Of a DNA stretch of 64,000 bases, positions 28,740 through 38,646 are shown piece after piece. The notes beneath the pieces were generated by a model, which saw nothing but the letters and a program-made list of their open reading frames with translations, made no database searches and had not been told where the DNA came from. The stretch spans positions 3,323,001 through 3,387,000 of the forward strand of contig NZ_CP123622.1 of assembly GCF_029873255.1 (NCBI RefSeq). Reading direction: 5' to 3'. The position numbers and the translations under genes are program-made. The stretch's first letter is position 1. Each line of letters begins with the position of its first letter. The DNA comes from Pigmentibacter sp. JX0631 (GTDB lineage: Bacteria; Bdellovibrionota_B; Oligoflexia; Silvanigrellales; Silvanigrellaceae).

Positions 28740-29996
28740 ATGGAAAATCAAGATTTTGTAATTAAAATAAAGGAATATATCGATAGTAAATTGAAGGATA
28801 AAAATGATCCTGAAAATGAAAATGTATCTCTCAAATCAGGTATTTATGCAGATTGGATTGATAAAGCTGCAAAAAATGCTAATTCTATTTGTATCACAAG
28901 TCATCCTGCTAAATATTCAAATTCAGAAATTAAAACTGGAAATATAAAAGCAGAATTAGTTGATGTATTATTAAAAGATAATAATTTGAACAATGATTCT
29001 ACATTTTTCGTAAGTACACATAATTTGGAAAATAAAAATTTAGATATTTATTGCAATGCAGCTTATTTAGGATATGCAGGGTTCCTGTTACTTAAAAATC
29101 CAAAAAATGACCAACATTTAATAAATGAAATTGTTGCTGGAAATATTCATTTTTTATCTGCATTTTCTGAAAATAAAAAACAAATTTGTGAATGGGTTGA
29201 ATTATTGAAAGAATCTATCAAAGATAAAAACTATGCATCGCATTATTTATCAAAGCAAATATATTTTCCAGTTGCAAATAAAGAATATCATATTGTGAGT
29301 CCTTTAATGGCTTCTTCTTTATATCATAAAGTTTTAGAAAAAATTACATTTTTTAGATATTCAGAAAATGCCAAGTTATTAAGAGAAAAAAAGAAAAATT
29401 GTGAATATTCTGATGAAACTATAAAAGATTTTCCAAATTTAATAGAAGTAAAGTATGGAGGTACAAAACCTCAAAATATTTCTTATTTAAATAGTATAAG
29501 AAATGGAAAAGTATTTCTACTCTGTAATAAACCTCCAGTGTGGAATAAAAATAAGTCAATTAAAATTGTAACAATAAATAATATTTGGAAAGATTTTGAA
29601 AGTATTGTGTATAGGAAAATTAAAAATTTTAAATTCTTTCTCCATAATGAAAAAGCAAATAATTTTGAAAATCGAGATTTAAGAGCAAACTATTTAAGTG
29701 AAATTGTAGAATCACTCGTTTTTTATCTTGTTTCATTAAAGAAAGATATTAAGAAATATAAATTAGATGATAGTATTATTAATTCTTATTTTGATGTGTA
29801 TTTTAAACAAAATAAACTTAAATATTCAGAATTTGATAATGAAAATTTTATAGAAAAAATTGCGAATGAATTTACTTTTTTATTAATAAAAGCAATTAAA
29901 TCAGATTCTTTAAACTTTAGCGATGATGAATATCAGCACATCAATAAATTAGTAAAAAATGAAATGAAATGGCTTCTTGATGCAGGTGAATTATGA
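28740..29996 (+). CDS. csy1: Csy1 / Cas8f, large subunit of the I-F Cascade
   Basis: 418 aa, close to the 430-440 aa usual for Csy1. The internal segment HYLSKQIYFPVANKEYHIVSPLMASSLYHK (seen around 160-200) is the conserved core of Csy1. It is followed by VKYGGTKPQNISYLNSIRNGKVFLLCNKPP, a clear family hallmark. It recognises the protospacer-adjacent GG and binds Csy2 at the 5' handle of the crRNA. An aaaggag ribosome site precedes the ATG. It overlaps csy2 by 4 bp. Confidence 0.93.
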   Translation: MENQDFVIKIKEYIDSKLKDKNDPENENVSLKSGIYADWIDKAAKNANSICITSHPAKYSNSEIKTGNIKAELVDVLLKDNNLNNDSTFFVSTHNLENKNLDIYCNAAYLGYAGFLLLKNPKNDQHLINEIVAGNIHFLSAFSENKKQICEWVELLKESIKDKNYASHYLSKQIYFPVANKEYHIVSPLMASSLYHKVLEKITFFRYSENAKLLREKKKNCEYSDETIKDFPNLIEVKYGGTKPQNISYLNSIRNGKVFLLCNKPPVWNKNKSIKIVTINNIWKDFESIVYRKIKNFKFFLHNEKANNFENRDLRANYLSEIVESLVFYLVSLKKDIKKYKLDDSIINSYFDVYFKQNKLKYSEFDNENFIEKIANEFTFLLIKAIKSDSLNFSDDEYQHINKLVKNEMKWLLDAGEL

Positions 29997-30937
29997 AAAA
30001 CATCATTGTCTTAGAAAATATTAAAGTAGAAAATGCTAATGCAATCTTTGGTTTGACTTATGGTTTTCCGGGAATTTCAAATTTTTTAGGATTCACTCAT
30101 GCTTTATCTAGAAAATTAAATAGTAAATTTTGTTTATCTTTTGGGGGCTGTGCCATTGTTTCTCATGAGTATGAAATTAAATTAAAATATTACAAAAAAT
30201 TTAAAGAACCCGTTTTTACACTAACTAAAAACCCATTGCTGCAAGATGCTAGCACTGCCCCATTTAATGAAGAAGGAAAAATGCATTTAACTGTTTCGTT
30301 AATAATTGAGTGTAATTTTTCTATTTCAGAAATTCCTTTTGATACAGGTTCTGCTAAAAATGACAAACAGGAATTTGAAAATTATATTTTGCATGAAGCA
30401 GTAAAAATGAAATTAGCTGGTGGGAATATTTTAAGTATAGAAAATGTTAGTTTTTATGAAATTCCAGAAGCAGAATTTGAGAGAAAAAATTTAATAAAAA
30501 AAATATGTTACTCTTTGATACCTGGATTTTTCATAATAAATAGAGTTAACTATTTAAAAGAGTATCATGAAAATAAATTAACAGAAAATCCAAAACAAGA
30601 AATATTAGATTCATGGTTAGATTTTTATGCGATACAATTTCAAGCAAATAAAATTCTAAATAATAACTCTGAAGAAATAATAAATTGGGAAAAGAAAGAT
30701 AAACCATATTCTGGATATTTAGTTCCTTTAGCAGTTGGTTATCAGCCAATTACTAAGATTTTTAAAAATTGTGAAGTTAAAAATGGTAGAGATTCAAATT
30801 CTGATTTTTGCTTTGTTGAACCTGTTTACAGCATAGGAGAATGGAAAAGTCCACATAAAATAGATAATTTATCTGATGTTTTTTGGTCCTACAATTTTGT
30901 TAATAATTTTTATTCATTTTTTTATAAGGGAATGTAA
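29993..30937 (+). CDS. csy2: Csy2 / Cas5f, crRNA 5'-handle binding subunit
   Basis: 314 aa, the normal Csy2 size. The N-terminus LENIKVENANAIFGLTYGFPGISNFLGF with HALSRKL (about 5-45) is the family signature, and GYLVPLAVGYQPI near 243 and the C-terminal FVEPVYSIGEWKSPH are also characteristic. It forms a heterodimer with Csy1 and caps the 5' end of the crRNA in the surveillance complex. Start overlaps the csy1 stop (ATGA), and csy3 follows after 2 bp. Confidence 0.93.
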   Translation: MKNIIVLENIKVENANAIFGLTYGFPGISNFLGFTHALSRKLNSKFCLSFGGCAIVSHEYEIKLKYYKKFKEPVFTLTKNPLLQDASTAPFNEEGKMHLTVSLIIECNFSISEIPFDTGSAKNDKQEFENYILHEAVKMKLAGGNILSIENVSFYEIPEAEFERKNLIKKICYSLIPGFFIINRVNYLKEYHENKLTENPKQEILDSWLDFYAIQFQANKILNNNSEEIINWEKKDKPYSGYLVPLAVGYQPITKIFKNCEVKNGRDSNSDFCFVEPVYSIGEWKSPHKIDNLSDVFWSYNFVNNFYSFFYKGM

Positions 30938-30939
30938 CT

Positions 30940-31974
30940 ATGTCAAAAAAAGAAATTAAAACTGCATCAGTACTTGCTTTTGAAAGAAAGCTCTCAAATT
31001 CCGATGCTATTATGTCTGCAGGAAAATGGCAAAATATTGAAAACTCCAGTCTTTGGGAGCCAATTCAAATTCAAGAAAAATCTGTTAGAGGAACAATCTC
31101 TAATAGATTATCTTCTAAAAATGAAGAAGACCCTTTAAAATTAAATGCAAGTATACAAAATGCAAACTTACAAAGAGTCGACTACGCATGTTTGCCATTT
31201 AATACTGATACTTTAAAAATTGAATTTACAGTTAGAATATTAAATAATGTATATGTTCCTACAACTTGTAACAATCCTAGTTATCAAGAAGTTTTTACAG
31301 AAAAAATTCAAGAATATATTAAAGAATACAGTTTTAAAGAATTGTCTTTACGATATGCCGAAAATATTGCTAATGGAAGATTTTTGTGGAGAAATAGATT
31401 AGGGGCAGATAATATCAATATTCGTGTGACTCAAGTCTCTATTAAAAATGAAAATTCAAAAGTTTGGAACTTTAATGCTTATGACTATAATTTAAAAAAC
31501 TTTCAATCTTCTCCTACAGATCAATTAAAATCTTTAGCTGAAGTTATTAATAACGGATTTAAAAATGATACTTATACTGGCTTAAAGGTAGAAGCTTTTA
31601 TTAAATTAGGTGAGGGACAAGAAATATTTCCTTCGCAAGAATTGGTTTTAGATAACGATAAAAATTCTGCAGGAAGAAAAAGTAAATATCTTTATTCTGT
31701 TTCTGGTGTAGTAGCTATGCACTCACAGAAAATTGGTAATGCTTTAAGGACAATTGATACATGGTATCCAAATATGTCAGAACCAATTTCAGTTGAGCCT
31801 TATGGTTCTGTTACGAACAGAGGGATAGCTTTTAGACAGCCAAAAGAAAATATGGATTTTTATAGTCTTTTTGATAACTGGATTGTAAAAAATATTGAAC
31901 CAAAATTAGAACAAAAGCATTTTATAATAGCTATGTTAATAAGAGGCGGAGTCTTTGGTGGTAGTGATAAGTAA
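30940..31974 (+). CDS. csy3: Csy3 / Cas7f, backbone subunit
   Basis: 344 aa, as expected for Csy3. Family segments include ASVLAFERKLSNSDAIMSAGKW, VQEKSVRGTISNRL-like text near 45, LRYAENIANGRFLWRNRLGA near 144-163 and the C-terminal HFIIAMLIRGGVFGGSDK. Six copies coat the spacer part of the crRNA in a I-F complex. The position directly before cas6f is standard. Confidence 0.95.
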   Translation: MSKKEIKTASVLAFERKLSNSDAIMSAGKWQNIENSSLWEPIQIQEKSVRGTISNRLSSKNEEDPLKLNASIQNANLQRVDYACLPFNTDTLKIEFTVRILNNVYVPTTCNNPSYQEVFTEKIQEYIKEYSFKELSLRYAENIANGRFLWRNRLGADNINIRVTQVSIKNENSKVWNFNAYDYNLKNFQSSPTDQLKSLAEVINNGFKNDTYTGLKVEAFIKLGEGQEIFPSQELVLDNDKNSAGRKSKYLYSVSGVVAMHSQKIGNALRTIDTWYPNMSEPISVEPYGSVTNRGIAFRQPKENMDFYSLFDNWIVKNIEPKLEQKHFIIAMLIRGGVFGGSDK

Positions 31975-31988
31975 GAAGGAAAATTTTC

Positions 31989-32546
31989 ATGACTGATTTT
32001 TATGTTAACATCGAAATAACTGAAAATTTAGAATTTAGTTCTCAAGTAATTTTAAATACATTATATACAAAATTGCATATAGAACTTGTTAATTTAAAAA
32101 GTAACATAGGGGTTAGTTTTCCAAATTACAAAAAAACTTTGGGCAACTGTCTGCGTATCCATGGAAATGAAAAAGATCTTATGCAATTAATGGAGAATAA
32201 GTGGTACGGTAATCTACATTCTTACATTAATGTCAGTAAAATTTTAAAAATTCCTGAAAATGTAAGTTATAGAATTGTATCAAGAGTGCAATCAAAAAGT
32301 TCTTTAGATCGTTTGTATAGAAGATCGTTGCGCAATGGAAAAAAAACTTTGGAAGAAGTACAAACTCTTTTAAGCAATAATTTAGAAGATAAATTATTGA
32401 AATATCCATTTATTGAGTTGAAAAGTTATTCAACTAAACAAAGATTTAAATTATTTATCCAGCATCAAGAAATCAAAAAAGTTCCAACTGAGGGGAAATT
32501 TTCTTGTTATGGGTTAAGTCAATTTGGAACTGTTCCTTGGTTCTAA
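31989..32546 (+). CDS. cas6f: Cas6f / Csy4, crRNA-processing endonuclease
   Basis: 185 aa, equal in size to Pseudomonas Csy4. Catalytic His30 (TKLHIELV) corresponds to Csy4 His29. The Arg-rich helix RLYRRSLRNGKK (about 108-119) would grip the hairpin major groove, and the Ser-containing strand LKSYSTKQRFKLFI carries the other catalytic-side residue. The final SCYGLSQFGTVPWF matches the family end. The array repeat has the CTGCC/GGCAG stem that Csy4 enzymes cut at the 3' base. The CRISPR leader starts right after the stop. Confidence 0.95.
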   Translation: MTDFYVNIEITENLEFSSQVILNTLYTKLHIELVNLKSNIGVSFPNYKKTLGNCLRIHGNEKDLMQLMENKWYGNLHSYINVSKILKIPENVSYRIVSRVQSKSSLDRLYRRSLRNGKKTLEEVQTLLSNNLEDKLLKYPFIELKSYSTKQRFKLFIQHQEIKKVPTEGKFSCYGLSQFGTVPWF

Positions 32547-32683
32547 TTTTTAGACCCTTTTTTTTCAGCGTGAAAATATGTCTTTAAAATTAAGCTTTAA
32601 TTGTATTCTGTGAAAATTGGGTTTTGCATGTAAGAAATAGGAGTTGTTATTTGAAAACTGAATAACTTATGTTATAATGCTCA
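32547..32683 (+). promoter_or_regulatory. CRISPR leader with promoter
   Basis: 137 bp of AT-rich DNA between the cas6f stop and the first repeat. A promoter is visible: TTGAAA (32651-32656), 16 bases, then TATAAT (32673-32678). Predicted transcription would begin at or within the first one to three bases of repeat 1. New spacers should be added here. Confidence 0.6.
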
Positions 32684-35600
32684 GTTCACTGCCGCACAGG
32701 CAGCTTAGAAAAATTGAGGGCTACATATCAAAAACTGATTTGTGTTCACTGCCGCACAGGCAGCTTAGAAATCCGATTGCCAAAGGTTCTGAATGTTTAA
32801 AGAGTTCACTGCCGCACAGGCAGCTTAGAAATAACAACAAAGTAGAAGAAATAGAAAAAATTGGTTCACTGCCGCACAGGCAGCTTAGAAAGATGTAAGT
32901 TCTACAATTGCGTTAACAGTATTGTTCACTGCCGCACAGGCAGCTTAGAAAACAGGACGCACAGCGGCCGAGGAGGCTCGAGCGTTCACTGCCGCACAGG
33001 CAGCTTAGAAATGCCCAAGGTGACCGTGGGGAAAGGGCAGGGAAGTTCACTGCCGCACAGGCAGCTTAGAAAGCTATCGCTTTATATTTTACAACCTCCC
33101 ATCTGTTCACTGCCGCACAGGCAGCTTAGAAAAATGAGTCAAAGCAGAAATTCAATAGAAGTCTGTTCACTGCCGCACAGGCAGCTTAGAAAGATCTTAC
33201 TGCAAGTATCAGCAAATCTTCTGGGTTCACTGCCGCACAGGCAGCTTAGAAAATAAGTTCAGATCTTAAAAGCTTTACTTCAAAGTTCACTGCCGCACAG
33301 GCAGCTTAGAAATCATGTTGGTTTCGCAAGGGGCTAGCAACCTGGTTCACTGCCGCACAGGCAGCTTAGAAAACTCATCAATATCAATTCGTTTTGTTGG
33401 CTTTGTTCACTGCCGCACAGGCAGCTTAGAAAAAGCATAAGTTGAATTTCTGCATTTATATTTTGTTCACTGCCGCACAGGCAGCTTAGAAACATATGAT
33501 CTGAAACTTTTAAACCCATCAAATGTTCACTGCCGCACAGGCAGCTTAGAAATAAATTAGTTGCTCGTTGGTTAAAAGACAGTGGTTCACTGCCGCACAG
33601 GCAGCTTAGAAAAACAGTATTAAGACAACTCGATAAAATGGAATGTTCACTGCCGCACAGGCAGCTTAGAAATGGTCCTGAGCCTCTCTTAGCGCAATTT
33701 CTTGGTTCACTGCCGCACAGGCAGCTTAGAAATTGAATTTTCAGAGTTAAATTATTCTACTGCAGTTCACTGCCGCACAGGCAGCTTAGAAAGTGTTTTA
33801 GATTATTTAAAAGAATCTTCATATGTTCACTGCCGCACAGGCAGCTTAGAAATGATTCATATTTAAAAAATGCTGGAGCAGACATGTTCACTGCCGCACA
33901 GGCAGCTTAGAAACATAATTATCAGGCAATTGGATTTACTATAGCTGTTCACTGCCGCACAGGCAGCTTAGAAATTAAATTTAAAGATACTGTCAAGTAT
34001 GTAGATGTTCACTGCCGCACAGGCAGCTTAGAAACTGGAAAAAAGGAATTTGCTAGAAGAGCTAGAGTTCACTGCCGCACAGGCAGCTTAGAAATTTCTC
34101 TAAAACGAGTAAGTCTGACTTTGTGGGTTCACTGCCGCACAGGCAGCTTAGAAAATTAAATCAGAGTAAGTTCTTTTGAGTAAATTGTTCACTGCCGCAC
34201 AGGCAGCTTAGAAATTATTTATGAATTTAATTAATATGACCATGTAGTTCACTGCCGCACAGGCAGCTTAGAAAATTCAAATCATGGTTCAAGACGCTCA
34301 ACGAAAGTTCACTGCCGCACAGGCAGCTTAGAAATGTCCGAATTCCTGTACATCGTACATTTTTAAGTTCACTGCCGCACAGGCAGCTTAGAAAACTCAG
34401 CTGGGTATCGATGTAATCTACATCGTGTTCACTGCCGCACAGGCAGCTTAGAAATGTTTTTACAAGTGGGGAACACCCGTGTGTTTGTTCACTGCCGCAC
34501 AGGCAGCTTAGAAAGATTATGAAATTTACTTTGCCTGTATTAGGAAGTTCACTGCCGCACAGGCAGCTTAGAAAAATGGGAACGCCAACAGTCGATATTT
34601 TCTCAAGTTCACTGCCTCACAGGCAGCTTAGAAATAGTTCCAAAGTTATAGTTGTAATTTCTTTGTGTTCACTGCCGCACAGGCAGCTTAGAAAAGCACA
34701 GAGACCTATGCAACAGCAACAGAGACGTTCACTGCCGCACAGGCAGCTTAGAAAAATGAAATACCTAAATCTTAAGATGTTCAGAGAGTTCACTGCCGCA
34801 CAGGCAGCTTAGAAATAGTTGGGCGGTAGGTGCTACAGCTAGTCTTGGTTCACTGCCGCACAGGCAGCTTAGAAAAATCAGGGAATTTTTCGGGTTTATT
34901 CATTTTCGTTCACTGCCGCACAGGCAGCTTAGAAATGCAATTGGTGAGAATATTTTCATTTATATTTGTTCACTGCCGCACAGGCAGCTTAGAAAAAACT
35001 AGCCATGCTATCTTTATTAAAGACTTCGTTCACGGCCGCACAGGCAGCTTAGAAAACAAGGAAATTTTTAGTGAGTCTACAAAATTAGTTCACTGCCGCA
35101 CAGGCAGCTTAGAAAAAAATGGTCATATATAGAATTATTGGCATTAAGTTCACTGCCGCACAGGCAGCTTAGAAACTAATAAATTGAAATTTGATTCTTT
35201 GAAGTTTTGTTCACTGCCGCACAGGCAGCTTAGAAACAGCAATTGCTTCTTGCCTAGTAACACAACCAGTTTACTGCCGCACAGGCAGCTTAGAAAAAAT
35301 CATGTTGTGTTTCCATCTGGAAAAAAGGGTTCACTGCCGCACAGGCAGCTTAGAAAAACATCTGATCTTAATTTATGTTGATGCACGCGTTCACTGCCGC
35401 ACGGGCAGCTTAGAAATGACCATGCGGCAGTCAACGGCATTAAGTGAGGTTCACTGCCGCACAGGCAGCTTAGAAAGCACAAATGAGTAATTTCAAATTT
35501 AGTCATAAGTTCACTGCCGCACAGGCAGCTTAGAAAAATCGCCCATAAATATATTGCTCTCATCATATGTTCACTGCCGCACAGGCAGCTTAGAAATCTC

Positions 35601-36316
35601 GAGCGTCTTTTCTATCAAACGTCTTTTAGTTCACTGCCGCACAGGCAGCTTAGAAATTCGTACTCAAAGACAATCTCATAAGTTAGTAGTTCACTGCCGC
35701 ACAGGCAGCTTAGAAAAGCAACGCAAAATAGTGATGAGCTTATCGCTGGTTCACTGCCGCACAGGCAGCTTAGAAAAGATAAACGTAAACCTAAATACCA
35801 CAGTATCCGTTCACTGCCGCACAGGCAGCTTAGAAAATTTAAACCAGCCAGCAGGTGAATAAAGGCCAGTTCACTGCCGCACAGGCAGCTTAGAAAAGAC
35901 AGACTCTGTCTATCACTTACCTTAATTTGTTCACTGCCGCACAGGCAGCTTAGAAAACACCAACGCTTCCATATCTGATCTATTTGAAGTTCACTGCCGC
36001 ACAGGCAGCTTAGAAATAATGCAGTGATATTTATTGTCGGCTCACCAGGTTCACTGCCGCACAGGCAGCTTAGAAAAACTATACCCAACATTAAAATAAT
36101 CAATTAATGTTCACTGCCGCACAGGCAGCTTAGAAACTTGATATCTCTGGAACTAAGGTAGATCCTAAGTTCACTGCCGCACAGGCAGCTTAGAAAGACA
36201 TTTTGTCGGTTGTCAAGCTTTCAACATCGTTCACTGCCGCACAGGCAGCTTAGAAACCGCTGAAGGGTTAGCTCGAGACACTGCAAGCGTTCACTGCCGC
36301 ACAGGCAGCTTAGGAA
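32684..36316 (+). CRISPR. Type I-F CRISPR array, 61 repeats and 60 spacers
   Basis: The repeat is 28 bp, starting GTTCACTGCC and ending GGCAGCTTAGAAA, with a CTGCC/GGCAG stem. I counted 61 repeats and 60 spacers. Spacers are 32 bp except five of 33 bp (numbers 6, 20, 21, 35 and 42). Repeats are identical except single-base variants starting at 34607, 35028, 35269 and 35389, and the last one (36289-36316), whose end reads TTAGGAA. Variants lie in the half far from the leader and cas genes, the older end. Open frames found here that repeat SLPHRQLR or VHCRTGSLE are translations of the repeat, not genes. Confidence 0.98.
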
Positions 36317-36463
36317 ATATCTTAAAAATTATTCCAAATTTTAAAGTTACAAGGTCTCATTATTTATTTGTATAAAAATTAATATATTTGGAAGAGAATA
36401 AGTAATATATTTAAGTAAATTTTCAGATAATAAAGATATCATGCCGAGTAAATAAACAAAAAT

Positions 36464-37099
36464 TTAATACAACATAGTAGTTGCTTCAGAAGTTAAAGTT
36501 AAGAGATGTTCTAATCCTTTAAAATCTTCGTTACCTTTTAAAATAAAAGAATAAGCATCTGTATTTTTTGGTACATTATTTTTTACATTTTTAATAGCTT
36601 CTTTAAAAATTTGTTCAACTTTATAAATATCTTCATTTATTTTATTTTTTTGTTCTATAATTTCACTCAATTTTGGATACATAGCATTATATTCAGACTT
36701 AATTTCTTTTAGTAAATATGGTATGCCTACTATATCGCTAATTTTACCATCTGACATAATGTCACCTTTTAACAAATTTAAAGTGACATAGGCATCAATT
36801 CTTACTGGATATAAATAAATTTCTGATTGATCAACTTTTCCAAAATTAAGATTTAATAAAATTAAATTATTTTTAGTAACTTTACCGTTAAATTTGTTTA
36901 AGTAGCTTGAGATTACATGTATTTTTGCATTTAATAAAACAGATTTTTGATTTAAATCTAAAAGATATTCCCTACTTTTTTTGTTATCTTGAGAAGAACT
37001 ATTTTGAGAATATTTTTTATTTTCATCTGTTTTTCCACAGGAAAATATAAAAAAAGAAAGGAAAAATAAAACTAGGATGGAACTTACATTTTTCGACAT
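36464..37099 (-). CDS. Putative lipoprotein of unknown function
   Basis: 211 aa, not recognised. The N-terminus is a clear lipoprotein signal (SILVLFFLSFFIFSCGKTDEN, lipobox IFSC with Cys near 21). A Ser/Asn/Lys-rich linker follows, and then a mostly helical region with possible coiled coil (about 135-185, KSEYNAMYPKLSEIIEQKN and onward). It should be anchored in the membrane, facing the periplasm. It lies 148 bp from the last CRISPR repeat, on the opposite strand to the cas operon, and is probably unrelated to CRISPR function. Confidence 0.65.
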   Translation of the reverse strand: MSKNVSSILVLFFLSFFIFSCGKTDENKKYSQNSSSQDNKKSREYLLDLNQKSVLLNAKIHVISSYLNKFNGKVTKNNLILLNLNFGKVDQSEIYLYPVRIDAYVTLNLLKGDIMSDGKISDIVGIPYLLKEIKSEYNAMYPKLSEIIEQKNKINEDIYKVEQIFKEAIKNVKNNVPKNTDAYSFILKGNEDFKGLEHLLTLTSEATTMLY

Positions 37100-37423
37100 T
37101 ATTAAAACCTCATAATTTGATAATGCTATTTTTTGAAATAGAGTTTAATTAAAAATTTGTCAATATTGATTTAAAGAAATAAATTGGCTTAATATTTAAT
37201 TTTAAATTTAATTATTATATAAAGTTATGAATTTCTATTTGTAATTATTGAGTTATTTCTCTTTATTTTATTGACTTTAAATTAATATAGTAAATTTAAA
37301 TAGTTATAAAATTATTCATATTTTCTTTAAAAAATGATGATGTCCTCATTTGGCGAGTAATTTTAGAAAAAATAATTTAGAAGAGTTATACCTTTTGGAT
37401 ACTATATTAAGGTTGGAGATAAC
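37100..37423. other. 324-bp AT-rich intergenic region
   Basis: This gap separates two divergent genes, the lipoprotein at 36464 and ogt at 37424, and so must hold both promoters. I see long A/T runs and no open frame of useful length, hairpin or repeat. A ggttggaga ribosome site precedes ogt. Confidence 0.5.
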
Positions 37424-37906
37424 ATGCAGGTAAAACAGAAAAAAATTACAACAAACCTTTGTGATCTGTACTTAGTTGGATCAAATGCAGGTCTTCAGGG
37501 GGTTTATTGGTCAGAACAGCCAATAAATTCTCTCGAAAATACAAATACTAATGCTATTAATGAAATATTAGACGAAACAGAACGCCAATTACATGAATAT
37601 CTCATTGGTAACAGAACAACTTTTAATTTAAAGCTTGATATTATAGGCTCTGAATTTCAAAAACAGGTTTGGGCTCAATTGCTTAAAATCCCTTATGGAA
37701 CAACCATTTCATATAAAAAGCTTGCGCAAAATTGCGGAAATATGAGTGCTAGTAGAGCTGTAGGCAATGCTAATGGAAAGAACCCTTTTTGCATAATTAT
37801 TCCTTGCCATAGAGTTATAGCTTCAGATGGAAATTTAGGCGGATATTCTGGAGGGCTGGAAATTAAAAAAAACCTATTAGAACTAGAAAAAAAATATTAT
37901 TTTTAA
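37424..37906 (+). CDS. ogt: Methylated-DNA--[protein]-cysteine S-methyltransferase
   Basis: 160 aa, full length for Ogt-type proteins. The active site IIPCHRVI contains acceptor Cys128, and the Arg finger Arg111 lies in SASRAVGNANGKNP. The helix-turn-helix region IPYGTTISYKKLAQNCG precedes it. The enzyme removes methyl groups from O6-methylguanine by suicidal transfer. It is followed 14 bp later by a 2OG-Fe oxygenase linked to alkylation damage, so the two form a repair operon. A ggaga ribosome site precedes the ATG. Confidence 0.95.
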   Translation: MQVKQKKITTNLCDLYLVGSNAGLQGVYWSEQPINSLENTNTNAINEILDETERQLHEYLIGNRTTFNLKLDIIGSEFQKQVWAQLLKIPYGTTISYKKLAQNCGNMSASRAVGNANGKNPFCIIIPCHRVIASDGNLGGYSGGLEIKKNLLELEKKYYF

Positions 37907-37920
37907 TTAACTGAGAGACT

Positions 37921-38646
37921 ATGAACATAAGTAACAAAATATTGAATTTAAATTGGGATTTAATCCATGCACAATTGTTAAAAAATGGATATTACTTGCA
38001 TCAACAAATTTTATCTACAGATGAGTGTCAGCAATTTAAAGAATATTATCATAAAGATGAATTATATCGTTCAACCATCGTGATGGAAAGATATCAGTTT
38101 GGGAAAGGGATATATCGTTATTTTAAATATCCTCTGCCAGATACAATCCAAATGCTTAGGGAAGTGGTTTATACTCAGCTATTTAATACAGCAAATGAAT
38201 GGAGTAAACGCACAAAATATGATTACTGTTACCCTGATACGTTAAAAAAATTTTTGGCGGATAATTCAATTGGGATGCAGACAAAATCTACTCCGCTAAT
38301 TTTAAAATATAAACAAGGTGATTATACCTGTTTACATCAAGATATAGCGAGTTCAAATTTTTTCCCTTATCAAATTGTTTTCGGACTAGATCAGCAAGGT
38401 GTTGATTACGAGGGTGGGCATTTTATTTTAGTACAACAAAGACCTCGTATGCAAAGCATCCCTCATGTTATAACAATTCCAAAAGGTGGTTTTATTATTT
38501 TTTCTTCCAATTATCATGCAGAATTAGGAAACAAAGGTTTTTATCGCACTGTCTTTAAACATGGAGTTAGTGAAGTAACACAAGGTGATAGAATGACATT
38601 GGGGATACTATTTCATGACTATCAAGTCGAAAATTCATTACTATAA
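37921..38646 (+). CDS. 2OG-Fe(II) oxygenase, PF09859 (Oxygenase-NA) type
   Basis: 241 aa. The iron triad appears as His139-x-Asp141 (CLHQDI) and His214 (FKHGV), with Arg224 in GDRMTLGILFHDY as the 2-oxoglutarate-binding residue. The whole-length pattern, including KYKQGDYTCLHQD and YEGGHFILVQQRPRMQS, matches the COG3826/PF09859 family. That family is predicted to act on alkylated nucleic acid and is often beside ada, alkA or ogt genes. The neighbouring ogt supports this job. Its 3' end overlaps the stop of the convergent GH3 gene by 6 bp. Confidence 0.82.
   Translation: MNISNKILNLNWDLIHAQLLKNGYYLHQQILSTDECQQFKEYYHKDELYRSTIVMERYQFGKGIYRYFKYPLPDTIQMLREVVYTQLFNTANEWSKRTKYDYCYPDTLKKFLADNSIGMQTKSTPLILKYKQGDYTCLHQDIASSNFFPYQIVFGLDQQGVDYEGGHFILVQQRPRMQSIPHVITIPKGGFIIFSSNYHAELGNKGFYRTVFKHGVSEVTQGDRMTLGILFHDYQVENSLL

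Noticed and set aside
24385-32546. A CRISPR-associated transposon (CAST) or a degraded type I-F variant
   Set aside because: The operon has cas1 and a full-length cas2-3 with intact HD and helicase motifs, and no tnsA, tnsB, tnsC or tniQ genes are present.
32677-35862. Several long open frames in the array that translate to repeated SLPHRQLR, VHCRTGSLE or FLSCLCGSE peptides
   Set aside because: They are frame translations of the 28-bp CRISPR repeat on both strands, with no ribosome sites and no protein-like sequence between repeats.
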